Assembly (NCBI GenBank): GCA_002403075.1
Contig: DHHB01000007.1
Location: 76,193 to 116,095 of the forward strand
Length of the DNA stretch: 39,903 nt
Source: a bacterium UBP1_UBA4783
Lineage (GTDB): Bacteria; Krumholzibacteriota; Krumholzibacteriia; Krumholzibacteriales; Krumholzibacteriaceae
Direction: 5' to 3'
Below, one piece after another: positions 1-7,593 of this stretch (its first letter is position 1; each line of letters begins with the position of its first letter). A model generated the notes under the pieces. It did no database searches, was not told the origin of the DNA, and saw only the letters and a program-made list of their open reading frames with translations. A program made the translations under genes and the position numbers.

Positions 1-79
1 TGGGCGAATGCGAGCGGATATGCGATGCGGGATGAGGCGGGCGGGCGCCGGACACCCGCTCGTCCGCTGCGCCGCCCCG

Positions 80-703
80 CTATTTGAAGAGTACCTTGTA
101 CCCGCTCGCGATGAACTCGACGGCGAGCGCGGCGAGGATGAGCCCCATGATGCGGGTCGCGATGTTGATGCCGGTCTGGCCGAGCACGCGGGAGATCCTC
201 ATCGAAAGCCGCAGCGCCCCCCACATGATCGCCGAGGCGACGAGGCAGCTCAGGACGAGAAAGGCCGTATTGACAAGGCCCGTGACCTTCTCCGCGTAAA
301 TGATGCCGAGGCTGATCGCGCCGGGGCCGGCGATGAGCGGGATCGCGAGGGGCACGACGGCGACGTGCTCTTTCCCCGTCGCCTCCTCCGCTTCCTTCTC
401 CGTCTGCTTCGCCGCGATCACCTTGGCCTGCATCATGGCGATCGAGAGGAGAAGCAGCAGGATGCCGCCGCCGATCCGGAACGAGGCGATGCTGATCCCG
501 AAGACCTTGAGGATCCACTCGCCGATGAAGCAGGACACGACGAGGATGATCGCGACCGAGAAGCAGGCGACGTCCGCTGTGCGTTTCCGCTCGGCATCGG
601 ACTGATTCGCCGTGAGGCTGACGAAGAGCGGGATCGCGCCAATGGGATCGGTGATCACGATGAACGCGACGACGATCTGCGCGTATTCGCTCCAGCTCAT
701 CAT
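80..703 (-). CDS. MarC family integral membrane protein
   Basis: About 207 residues, nearly all hydrophobic, with roughly six membrane segments. The N-terminus carries 'VVAFIVITDPIGAIPLF' and the middle carries 'IPLIAGPGAISLGI'. This repeated DP/GP-containing layout is typical of the MarC family (MarC/YchE/YhgN), inner-membrane proteins whose substrate is still unsettled. The name reflects an old, disproved link to antibiotic resistance. The ATG at 703 overlaps the upstream stop codon (ATGA), and a second ATG follows at 700. Translation is therefore probably coupled to the trans-sulfuration enzyme upstream, and the two form an operon. No terminator is evident in the 79 bases downstream. Family assignment is confident; function is unknown. 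Confidence 0.9.
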   Translation of the reverse strand: MMSWSEYAQIVVAFIVITDPIGAIPLFVSLTANQSDAERKRTADVACFSVAIILVVSCFIGEWILKVFGISIASFRIGGGILLLLLSIAMMQAKVIAAKQTEKEAEEATGKEHVAVVPLAIPLIAGPGAISLGIIYAEKVTGLVNTAFLVLSCLVASAIMWGALRLSMRISRVLGQTGINIATRIMGLILAALAVEFIASGYKVLFK

Positions 704-1884
704 ACCATCGAGAGCCCCTGATCGAGATCGGCGATGATCTCCTCGACCCGCTCGATGCCGACCGATACGCGTACGAGCCCTTCCGGGATGCCGGCGCGCT
801 CGCGGGCGGCCTTGCCCATCGAGGCGTGCGTCATCGACGCGGGGTGCTCGATGAGCGTCTCGACGCCGCCGAGGCTCACGGCGAGGGTGCAGAGCCTCAC
901 GGCGTTCATGAGGGCCTTGCCCGCCTCGATCCCGCCGGCGAGCTCGAAGCTCACCACGCCGCCTCCCCCGCGCATCTGCCGCTTCGCGAGCTCGTGCTGC
1001 GGATGGGACGGGAGCCACGGATAGTTGACTTTGGCGACCTTCGGATGGGTTTCGAGGAACCGGGCGACGCGCTCGGCGTTCGCGCAGTGTCGTTCCATCC
1101 GGAGGGCGAGCGTCTTGAGACCGCGCGATACGAGAAAGGCGTCGAACGGGTCGATGCACCCGCCGAGCTGGTGGAATATCTTTCGGATCGCCGCGTCGTC
1201 TTCAGCCGTTTTCGCGACGATCATGCCCGCCACGACGTCGGCGTGGCCGTTCAGGAACTTCGTCATCGAATGCACGACGACGTCCGCGCCGAGATCGAGC
1301 GGCCGCTGGAGTATGGGGCTCGAGAAGGTGTTGTCGACGGCGAGCTTCGCGCCGCCGCGATGGGCGATATCGGCGATCGCGGCGAGATCGCTCACGGCGA
1401 GAACGGGGTTCCCCGGCGTCTCGACGAAGACGAGCTTCGTCGAGGGCCGCATCGCCCGACGGACGGCGTCGAGGTCGACGGTGTCGACGACGGACGATTC
1501 GACGCCGAACCGCGACATGACCCCCGTGAGAAGCGTCTGCGTGGGGCCGTAGACGACGGCCGAGCAGACCGCGTGATCCCCCGCCCGCAGAAGCGAGGCA
1601 AAGACCGTGTGGATGGCGGCCATGCCGCTCGCGCAGGCGATGCCGCCGTGACCGCCCTCGAGGATCGCGACCGCTCGCTCGCAGGCGCGGATCGTCGGAT
1701 TGCCGAGCCGCGTGTAGATGTAGCCTTCCCGCTTCCCCTCGAAGAGCCCCGCGCCGTGGTCGACGTCGCGGAAGGAGAAGGTCGAGGTCTGATAGATCGG
1801 CGTCACGACGGCGCCGGTGCCGTCGGGCTCGAATCCCGCGTGGACGCACTGCGTGTCGGGATGGTGCGCGCGAGCGTCATGCAT
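700..1884 (-). CDS. Cys/Met metabolism PLP-dependent enzyme (cystathionine gamma-synthase/lyase type)
   Basis: A 394-residue fold-type I PLP enzyme of the trans-sulfuration family. These make or break C-S bonds in cystathionine, homocysteine or methionine. The PLP lysine is K209 in 'HSMTKFLNGHADVVAG'. The N-terminus has the usual 'TQCVHAG' and 'TPIYQTSTF', then 'YTRLGNPT', which binds the PLP phosphate of the partner subunit. The cysteine that marks most methionine gamma-lyases (YGCTF) is replaced by proline ('YGPTQ'). A cystathionine gamma-synthase or gamma-lyase, or an O-acyl-homoserine sulfhydrylase, is therefore more likely; sequence alone does not decide. The start at 1884 has AAAGGGGAG just upstream. 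A longer frame to 1929 lacks a ribosome site. The gene overlaps marC by four bases. Confidence 0.92.
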   Translation of the reverse strand: MHDARAHHPDTQCVHAGFEPDGTGAVVTPIYQTSTFSFRDVDHGAGLFEGKREGYIYTRLGNPTIRACERAVAILEGGHGGIACASGMAAIHTVFASLLRAGDHAVCSAVVYGPTQTLLTGVMSRFGVESSVVDTVDLDAVRRAMRPSTKLVFVETPGNPVLAVSDLAAIADIAHRGGAKLAVDNTFSSPILQRPLDLGADVVVHSMTKFLNGHADVVAGMIVAKTAEDDAAIRKIFHQLGGCIDPFDAFLVSRGLKTLALRMERHCANAERVARFLETHPKVAKVNYPWLPSHPQHELAKRQMRGGGGVVSFELAGGIEAGKALMNAVRLCTLAVSLGGVETLIEHPASMTHASMGKAARERAGIPEGLVRVSVGIERVEEIIADLDQGLSMV

Positions 1885-1920
1885 GGTCGTTCTCCCCTTT
1901 CGCACGGATAAAACAGCAAC

Positions 1921-1949
1921 AATATGCATCGAAAAAGCGCGCTTTACAA
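1921..1949 (-). promoter_or_regulatory. possible promoter of the trans-sulfuration gene
   Basis: On the minus strand a -35-like TTGTAA (1944-1949) lies 17 bases from a -10-like CATATT (1921-1926). It is only a moderate match and overlaps the divergent plus-strand candidate. Confidence 0.3.
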
Positions 1950-1972
1950 CCCCTTTCGCGGGGTGGTATGAC
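1943..1972 (+). promoter_or_regulatory. possible promoter of the solute-binding protein gene
   Basis: TTTACA (1943-1948), 18 bases, then TATGAC (1967-1972). The -35 matches consensus at five of six positions and the -10 at four. Initiation near 1979 would leave a leader of about 25 bases carrying the GGAGG at 1991-1995. It shares its -35 bases with the divergent minus-strand candidate. Confidence 0.4.
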
Positions 1973-2003
1973 TCGAGCCGGACGTCACATGGAGGTTATC
2001 CGG

Positions 2004-3110
2004 ATGCTGATGCGCCTTTCGAAACTCGCCGCCCCCGTTGCGTTCGCCGCGGCGTTCGCCGCCGCGCTCCTCGGCTCGCCGGGCTGCGGACGCAAGCAGG
2101 AAATCGTGAAGATCGGCGCCATCCTTCCGCTCTCGGGCGCGGGGGCCGAGGTCGGCAACCAGTACCTGCACGGGATGGCGCTCGCGATCGAGGAGCTGAA
2201 CGCCGCGGACCCGGGCGTCGCGTACGTCCTCGTCGCAGACGACGGGAGCGACGCGGCGCGCGCGGGCGTCGCCTTCTCGAAGCAGCTCATGAGCGACCGG
2301 ATCGCGGCGGTCGTCACGGCGGGCGATCCCGCCGCGCTCGGCGCCGGGCCGAAGGCCGAGCAGGAGTTCGTGCCGCTCTTCGCGAACTGCAACCACCCGT
2401 TCATCATCACGATGTTCCGCGACGTTTTCCGGAACTCGCCCGCCACGATGACGCTCGCGAAGAGAACCTTCGCGTTCATCTCGGGATCCCTCAAGGCGAA
2501 AACCGTCGCGCTCCTCTACAGCGACGATCCGCCGGGCAAGCTCGTCGCGCAGGCGATGAAAAACGAAATCCCCTCGAGCGGGCTCGCGCTCGCCGTTTCC
2601 GAGCCGTTCGACGCCGCGGGCGCGGATCCGAAGGGCGCGGTGGGCGCCGTGCTCTCGCGGAAGCCCGAGGCGATATTCATCTACGGGCGCGGCTCGAGCG
2701 GCGCGCGGGCGGTCGCGGCGGTGCGGCGGCTCGGGTACCGCGGGCCGGTCTGCCTCTCGCGGGAGCTCGTCTCCTCCGCGGTCATAGCCTCCGCTCCGGA
2801 CGCCTTCGAGGGATGCTACGCCGCCGTTCCGGCCGTCGAGCTCGCTCGGCCGCTCCCGCTCGCGGAGCGATGCCGCGCGAGGTTCAACGCGGAACCGACG
2901 CCGAACGTTCTCCTCGCGTACGACGCCATGATGCTCATCGCGAAGGCCGACCGCGCGCGCCGGTATGGCGAGTCGAGCCTCGTGAACGCGCTCAAGGCGA
3001 TCGGAGATTACAACGGCGCGGCGGGCGCGTACTCGTACGCCGAGCGGGAATGGATGCCGCCCGTGTACATGACGCGCATCGAGGGGGGTGCGCCGGTGCC
3101 GATCCGCTAG
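2004..3110 (+). CDS. ABC-type branched-chain amino acid/amide binding protein (periplasmic, probable lipoprotein)
   Basis: A 368-residue type-1 periplasmic binding protein of the LivJ/LivK-like class. It binds a small ligand, often an amino acid or amide, for an ABC importer. The mature start 'IVKIGAILPLSGAGAEVGNQYLHGM' contains the family motif IGxxxPLSG followed by a G-rich turn and helix. A signal sequence is followed by 'SPGC', which may be a lipidation cysteine, although the -3 residue is not the usual leucine. The ATG at 2004 is chosen because GGAGG (1991-1995) sits eight bases before it; an upstream ATG at 1968 has no such site. No permease or ATPase gene is nearby, so it is an orphan component. 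The ligand cannot be read from the sequence. Confidence 0.85.
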   Translation: MLMRLSKLAAPVAFAAAFAAALLGSPGCGRKQEIVKIGAILPLSGAGAEVGNQYLHGMALAIEELNAADPGVAYVLVADDGSDAARAGVAFSKQLMSDRIAAVVTAGDPAALGAGPKAEQEFVPLFANCNHPFIITMFRDVFRNSPATMTLAKRTFAFISGSLKAKTVALLYSDDPPGKLVAQAMKNEIPSSGLALAVSEPFDAAGADPKGAVGAVLSRKPEAIFIYGRGSSGARAVAAVRRLGYRGPVCLSRELVSSAVIASAPDAFEGCYAAVPAVELARPLPLAERCRARFNAEPTPNVLLAYDAMMLIAKADRARRYGESSLVNALKAIGDYNGAAGAYSYAEREWMPPVYMTRIEGGAPVPIR

Positions 3111-3130
3111 CACCCGACGGCGATCGAGCG

Positions 3131-4174
3131 ATGCGCATCTTGACTGACAGAGCGCTCATGGCCCTTCTCGCCGTTGCGATCGCGATCCGGCTCGTCGCGG
3201 CCGTCGCGATCGAGCTTCCGGCCGACGCCGGAGAGTTCCGCTACGTCGCGCTTTCGCCGGACGCCGGCGCCGGAGCGCAGGGCCCGCCCGTCTATCCCCT
3301 CTTCCTGCGTCTCGTCTACGCCCTGTTCGGCGCGGGGAACGACAGGGCGGTCCTGCTCGTTCAGGCGCCGCTCGCGGCGCTCGTCGTTGTTTTCGTGTAC
3401 TTCGCCGCGGCGCGCCTTTTCGGCCGCGCGGCAGGGCTCGCATCGGCGGCGATCGCGGCTCTCTATCCGAACTTCGTGCTCTACCCCGCGGCCGTGCAGC
3501 CCGCCTGGCTCGTTCTCCTCGCCGCGGCCGCTTTCTCGGCGGCGTGCGCGGTCGAGGTCCGCGAAACCTCCCGCGCGCTGCTCGCGGCCGCCCTCGCGGC
3601 GGTCGGCCTTCTCGTACGGCCATATTTTCTGTTCATGATCCCGGGGCTCTTCGTCGTTCTCAAGCGCCGTTTCATGTTTCTCGCCGCGCTCGCCCTCCTG
3701 CTCGCGCCCGTCGCCGCGAGGAACTCCATCGTCGCCGGGGAGATCACCCCCGTCTACGGCGCGCACTCGTTCAATGTGAATGTATCGGAATACGCTTCGA
3801 GGGACGTGGAACGGATCGCGGACCGGGTGTATTCGAACGCCTTCCGCCTTTTCTGGTACCCCGACCGATCGAGCCGGCAGGAGGAGCACGCGAGCCCGGT
3901 GTTCCGCCTCTACCATCTTCGCAAGTACAGCTACCTGCTCCTTCTCCTCTTCGGGCTCGTCACGATGGCGCGGCGCATGGACCGCGCCCACCTCGCCGTC
4001 GTCGGACCGCTCGTCTCCGCGGTGGCGCTCCACATACTCTTCTCGCGATCGCCGTTTTTTCGGATCCGGACCTTCCTCGAGATAGCGTCGATCCTCTACG
4101 CGGGAGCCTTGCTTCACGATCGGGGCAGGACCGCGCTTTCCCGCTTCGGCGGGAAGAGGAGGAGCGCGGCGTAG
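3131..4174 (+). CDS. GT39/ArnT-like polytopic membrane glycosyltransferase
   Basis: A 347-residue, very hydrophobic protein with about eight or nine membrane segments. 'PVYPLFLRLVYALFG' and 'ALYPNFVLYPA' resemble the loop and membrane motifs of dolichyl- or undecaprenyl-phosphate-sugar transferases of the GT39/ArnT/PMT superfamily. The acidic pair expected in the first extracytoplasmic loop is not obvious; only 'ELPADAGEFRY' is present. The protein is short for the family, so activity is uncertain. It follows the binding-protein gene by 20 bases on the same strand and converges on a paralogue with a 61-bp 3' overlap. The ATG at 3131 follows a weak GAGCG. Confidence 0.7.
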   Translation: MRILTDRALMALLAVAIAIRLVAAVAIELPADAGEFRYVALSPDAGAGAQGPPVYPLFLRLVYALFGAGNDRAVLLVQAPLAALVVVFVYFAAARLFGRAAGLASAAIAALYPNFVLYPAAVQPAWLVLLAAAAFSAACAVEVRETSRALLAAALAAVGLLVRPYFLFMIPGLFVVLKRRFMFLAALALLLAPVAARNSIVAGEITPVYGAHSFNVNVSEYASRDVERIADRVYSNAFRLFWYPDRSSRQEEHASPVFRLYHLRKYSYLLLLLFGLVTMARRMDRAHLAVVGPLVSAVALHILFSRSPFFRIRTFLEIASILYAGALLHDRGRTALSRFGGKRRSAA

Positions 4175-5241
4175 ACGACGAGCACCGGCTCGAGCAAAAG
4201 CCGGTAGCGGAACTTGAATATGGAGAAAACGAGCACGAGCAGGACGTAGCCGATCGCGGGCAGAGCGATCATCCGGTTCCGCGGGCCGTATCTCCTCGCC
4301 ATGCCGACGAACCCGAGAACCATCACCGGGACGTACGCGTAATCCATCAGAAAGCGCGTCCACTTGCCTTCGCCCGCGATCGGGCGCAAAACCCACTGGT
4401 CCCATCCGCGCGACACGAGTATCGTCGACTTTTCATGGATACGCTCGAGAGCGCGGGCCCTCTGATCGACGACGTAGCGCCATCCCGTCCTGAGATACGG
4501 CGCGCCCGGAAGTCGCTCGTCTCCCTCCTCTGCTTGGGAGGAGTCGTCCGGCGCCGCCGCGCCCGGCGTGGGATCGTGATACGCCTTGTGGAAGGTGCTC
4601 GCGGCGCGAAAGAAGGTCTCGCCGATGAACACCTCGTAGAGAGCGAGCGGCACGAAGAGGACCGCGGCGGCGGCGGCGAATACCGCCTTCTTGCGCACGG
4701 CGAGCCACGCACCGGGAAGGAAAAAGAGCATCACCGGTTTGAAGAGAAAGCCGAGGACGAGCAGCATCACGGCCAATATCGAGCGGCGCGTCTCCGGAAC
4801 GGAGGCGGCGAGAACCGCGAAGAGCGCCAGGAGGATAAGGAGACTCCACGTTTCCGTGAGGGTCGTGAGATTGTAGAGGATGAAGTTGGGATAGACCGCG
4901 GCGATCGCCGCGGCCGCTATCCCGGCGGCGTTGGTGCCGACCGTCCGAGCGACGCGATACATGAGATAGACGGTGAGCGAGCTCAGAACGCTCTGCACCA
5001 CGAACACGGCCGCATAGTTCCGCACGCCGAAGATGGCGTACACGGCTCGGAGAAAGAGCGGATACGCCGGCGGCAGCGTCGTCGGAAAGCCCGGCGTGAG
5101 CGCCACGTCGTTGTAGTACCCCATGTCGCTGTACTCGGGGAGCGCGGAGCACCGCAGGGCGAAATATATCCGCACGGCGAGCGACGCGACGACGACGGCG
5201 GCGGCGACGACGGAGGCGGGTTGCGGAATTCTCTTCCTCAT
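4114..5241 (-). CDS. GT39/ArnT-like polytopic membrane glycosyltransferase (paralogue of the convergent neighbour)
   Basis: A 375-residue polytopic membrane protein. The first extracytoplasmic loop carries 'EYSDMGYYNDVAL', whose acidic residues fit the lipid-sugar transferase pattern better than the neighbour does. It shares 'PAYPLFLRAVYAIFG' and 'AVYPNFILYNL' with the protein at 3131-4174. The two are therefore diverged copies facing each other, with stop codons inside each other's coding sequence. A soluble loop of about 90 residues precedes the last membrane segments. Its likely role is sugar transfer from a polyprenyl-phosphate donor at the periplasmic face, by family resemblance only. 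The ATG at 5241 follows GGAGG with a five-base gap; the upstream ATG at 5268 has no ribosome site. Confidence 0.75.
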   Translation of the reverse strand: MRKRIPQPASVVAAAVVVASLAVRIYFALRCSALPEYSDMGYYNDVALTPGFPTTLPPAYPLFLRAVYAIFGVRNYAAVFVVQSVLSSLTVYLMYRVARTVGTNAAGIAAAAIAAVYPNFILYNLTTLTETWSLLILLALFAVLAASVPETRRSILAVMLLVLGFLFKPVMLFFLPGAWLAVRKKAVFAAAAAVLFVPLALYEVFIGETFFRAASTFHKAYHDPTPGAAAPDDSSQAEEGDERLPGAPYLRTGWRYVVDQRARALERIHEKSTILVSRGWDQWVLRPIAGEGKWTRFLMDYAYVPVMVLGFVGMARRYGPRNRMIALPAIGYVLLVLVFSIFKFRYRLLLEPVLVVYAALLLFPPKRESAVLPRS

Positions 5242-5289
5242 CGGCTCCTCCGGAAACGTGAACCGCAATGGTACATCGGAAAAGAAGCC

Positions 5290-5319
5290 TTGTAAAGCGC
5301 TCGCGGCGCGTGAAATACT
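5290..5319 (+). promoter_or_regulatory. possible promoter of the DUF4139 gene
   Basis: TTGTAA (5290-5295), 18 bases, then AATACT (5314-5319). Each element matches consensus at four of six positions. Initiation near 5326 would leave a short leader that contains the GGAGG at 5333-5337. Confidence 0.35.
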
Positions 5320-5345
5320 ATGTTGGCCGAAAGGAGGCTTTCACT

Positions 5346-7043
5346 ATGAAGACAAACGCTTGGACTCCGGCGATCGCCGGAATGCTCATTCTATTCCTCG
5401 TCCCCGCGCGGGCCGCCGGCGCGGACGAGGCCGCCCTCACTCTCAAAACGACGGTCGTTTCCGCGACGGTTTACACGGACCGCGCGCAGGTGACGCGAAG
5501 CGGGAGGATCGATCTTCGGCCCGGAGCGTGGCGGATCGTCTGCGACGACTTGCCGCAGGGATTCGACGACGCGTCCCTCCGCGTCGAAGGCGCCGGTACG
5601 GCCGAGACGCGGATCATGGGCGTCGATATCGTGATCCTGCGGGGCCGGATCGCCGAATCGCCGCGGTACAAGGAGCTCAAGGAGAAGCTCGAGCGGCTCG
5701 CGGGCAGGCGCGACACCCTCCGGATCGAGCTCGAGTCGTTCCAGAGCTCCCTCGCCTATCTCGAAAACCTCGCGAGATTCCCGTTCGAAAAGGGCTCCTC
5801 CAAGCTCGCGACGGAGATTTTCCGCGTGCAGGACTGGAAGAGCGTCCTCGAGTTTCTCGGGGGCGAGCGGGTGAAGACGAACGAGCGGATCGACGGCCAC
5901 AACAAGAAGATCGCGAAGCTCTCCGAGGAGATCTCGTGGGTGGAGGGGGAGCTGCGGAAGATGCAGATGCACGACGATTGGTCGAAGCGGGTCGTCGTCG
6001 ATATCGAGGCGAAAACGGCGGGCTCGCTCGATCTCGATCTCGCGTACAACGTCGGCGGCGCGACGTGGGCTCCCGAGTATACGATCCGCTACCGGACGGC
6101 GGAGAATGCGATCGTGCTCGGATACAACGCGCGCGTCCGCCAGAGCACCGGCGAGGACTGGAACGGAGTCGCCGTTTCTCTCTCGACGGCGCGCCCGCAG
6201 ATCGGAGCGGCGTCCCCCGAGGTGCAGCCCTACTACATCACGCGCCGGATGCCGCGGATCATGAAGTCCGCCGCGGAGGAGATGAAGGTCCGCGGAGGCC
6301 GGGATCAGGAAGTCGCGTTCGACGTCTCCGCGGCCGACGTCGCGCGCGCGCCGGAAGTCTTCGAGGCGGAACGTCCCGGCGCTGAGCTCGAAACCGCCTC
6401 CTTCGCCGCGACGTTCGCCATACCGAAGAGGGTCGATCTGCCGAGCGGCGCCGATCCGCGGCGGGCCCTCATCCTCGAAGAGCGGCTCACGGGCACGCTC
6501 GCCCGCTACACCGCCCCGCGACTCTCGCAGAACGTGTTCGTGCGCGCAGCGGCCTCCAACACGCTCGCCGTCCCCCTGCTCGCCGGGATGGCCGACGTCT
6601 ACGTCGAGACGGGAACCGGCCAGGCGGCGCAATCGATCTTCGTCGGCAAGGAAATGCTCCCGCAGATAGCCCCCGGACAGGAGTTCCCCGTTCCGCTCGG
6701 CGCCGATCAGGACTACACAGTGACGCAGAAGCTCGAAAAGAAGGAGTATCTCGCCAAGGAAGGCGCCGCGACGAAGAAGATCCGGTACCATTTCCTCGTC
6801 ACGCTCGAGAGCTTCAAGAAGGAAGCGCTCGCGGTGAAGATCCAGGACCGCCTCCCCGTTTCGACGATCAAGGAGGTCAGGGTGACGAACGTCGATCTCG
6901 ATCCCAAGCCCGCCGAGCAGCTCGAGAACGGGATCGTCACGTGGAACCTCTCGCCGGCGCCGAAGGCGAAGGTCGAGATCCGCCTCGCCTATACGATCGA
7001 GTTTCCCGGCGACTGGGACGAGTCGATGCTCAACATCGAATGA
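5346..7043 (+). CDS. secreted DUF4139 family protein (mucoidy inhibitor MuiA-like)
   Basis: A 565-residue protein with a signal peptide ending near 'ARAAGADEAA'. It has an N-terminal DUF4140-like domain ('VSATVYTDRAQVTRSGRIDL'), a charged helical stretch at about residues 110-220 that probably forms a coiled coil, and a long beta-rich DUF4139 domain. That domain includes 'GGATWAPEYTIRY' and 'GEDWNGVAVSLSTARP', both typical of the family, and ends in an 'LSPAPKAKVEIRLAYTIEFP' strand. These proteins occur in many phyla and are linked loosely to envelope or exopolysaccharide phenotypes; the biochemical function is unknown. The ATG at 5346 is fixed by AAAGGAGG with an eight-base spacer. The gene ends just before a strong hairpin terminator shared with the small gene opposite. 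Confidence 0.9.
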   Translation: MKTNAWTPAIAGMLILFLVPARAAGADEAALTLKTTVVSATVYTDRAQVTRSGRIDLRPGAWRIVCDDLPQGFDDASLRVEGAGTAETRIMGVDIVILRGRIAESPRYKELKEKLERLAGRRDTLRIELESFQSSLAYLENLARFPFEKGSSKLATEIFRVQDWKSVLEFLGGERVKTNERIDGHNKKIAKLSEEISWVEGELRKMQMHDDWSKRVVVDIEAKTAGSLDLDLAYNVGGATWAPEYTIRYRTAENAIVLGYNARVRQSTGEDWNGVAVSLSTARPQIGAASPEVQPYYITRRMPRIMKSAAEEMKVRGGRDQEVAFDVSAADVARAPEVFEAERPGAELETASFAATFAIPKRVDLPSGADPRRALILEERLTGTLARYTAPRLSQNVFVRAAASNTLAVPLLAGMADVYVETGTGQAAQSIFVGKEMLPQIAPGQEFPVPLGADQDYTVTQKLEKKEYLAKEGAATKKIRYHFLVTLESFKKEALAVKIQDRLPVSTIKEVRVTNVDLDPKPAEQLENGIVTWNLSPAPKAKVEIRLAYTIEFPGDWDESMLNIE

Positions 7044-7077
7044 GCCCGGCGCCGGCCGCGCCCGAGCGCAATCCGAA

Positions 7078-7120
7078 AACGAAGAAGCGCCCCGGAGGCT
7101 CTCCGGGGCGCTTCTTCGTT
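7078..7120. terminator. bidirectional terminator between DUF4139 gene and small CC gene
   Basis: A perfect 20-bp stem (7078-7097 with 7101-7120) encloses the three-base loop GCT. The plus-strand gene ends at 7043 and the minus-strand gene at 7139, so the hairpin sits between convergent genes. The minus-strand transcript continues with TTTTC after the stem. The plus side has only a short T run. Confidence 0.85.
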
Positions 7121-7138
7121 AATAGTGCGATCCCTCGG

Positions 7139-7285
7139 CTATTCCATCTTCTCGAAGAGGATCTTGACCTGCTCTTTGGTCAGGGTGACCTTGCCGCCGT
7201 CGTCGTCCGTGATGATGACGGCGTTGCCGTCGATGAGAGCCTCGGGACAGCACTTCGAACCGCTGCACAGAACGATCTTCTTCAT
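7139..7285 (-). CDS. small 48-residue cysteine-containing protein, function unknown
   Basis: A 48-residue frame too short for usual gene callers. The protein starts 'MKKIVLCSGSKCCPEALIDG', continues with 'NAVIITDDDGGKVTLT', and ends in an amphipathic helix 'KEQVKILFEKME'. Three cysteines (C7, C12, C13) near the N-terminus suggest metal or Fe-S contact, or thiol chemistry. The ATG at 7285 follows AAAGGGAGG with a seven-base spacer, the strongest type of ribosome site in this window. The stop is followed at once by a hairpin terminator. There is no signal peptide, so it is probably cytoplasmic. I recognise no family. Reality of the gene is likely; function is open. Confidence 0.75.
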   Translation of the reverse strand: MKKIVLCSGSKCCPEALIDGNAVIITDDDGGKVTLTKEQVKILFEKME

Positions 7286-7593
7286 GCTCGAACCTCCCTT
7301 TCAACGATTCCTGACAATAAGGTACCCCACGATCCTTCGCGGGCACAACTGAAAATACACCGGCGCCCCGCCGCGCGTTCAAGAAAAGCCCCTCGATTGA
7401 AGCCTCTTACATGGATTTCCGGTCCTCTGAATGGGGTCGGGCGACACAACATATTTGTAGACTTGGAGTTCCATATGCGCTACAATTGTGGACTAGCGAT
7501 CGATTCTCGGCATATCGGCTTCAATTTCGAGCGTGCCGCATCCCGCGCCGTTTCGGAGACACCGCGAAACGGGCGCCCGCGCAAGGGGATGAA
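7286..7593. other. divergent intergenic region
   Basis: These 308 bases separate the small minus-strand gene from the plus-strand FlgD-tailed gene, so they should carry promoters for both. On plus, TACAAT at 7481-7486 could be a -10 element but has no good -35 at 16-18 bases. On minus, TTGTGC then 18 bases then TACCTT is a weak candidate. No convincing coding sequence is present. Confidence 0.4.

Noticed and set aside
8..721. 237-codon plus-strand frame at the window start
   Set aside because: It is antisense to MarC, mostly charged low-complexity sequence, and has no family resemblance.
826..1911. 361-codon plus-strand frame opposite the trans-sulfuration gene
   Set aside because: It is antisense to a well supported enzyme with its PLP lysine; composition is typical of GC-rich shadows.
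3107..4405. 432-codon minus-strand frame opposite the plus-strand glycosyltransferase
   Set aside because: The plus-strand frame gives membrane helices and shared motifs, whereas this one is charged and featureless.
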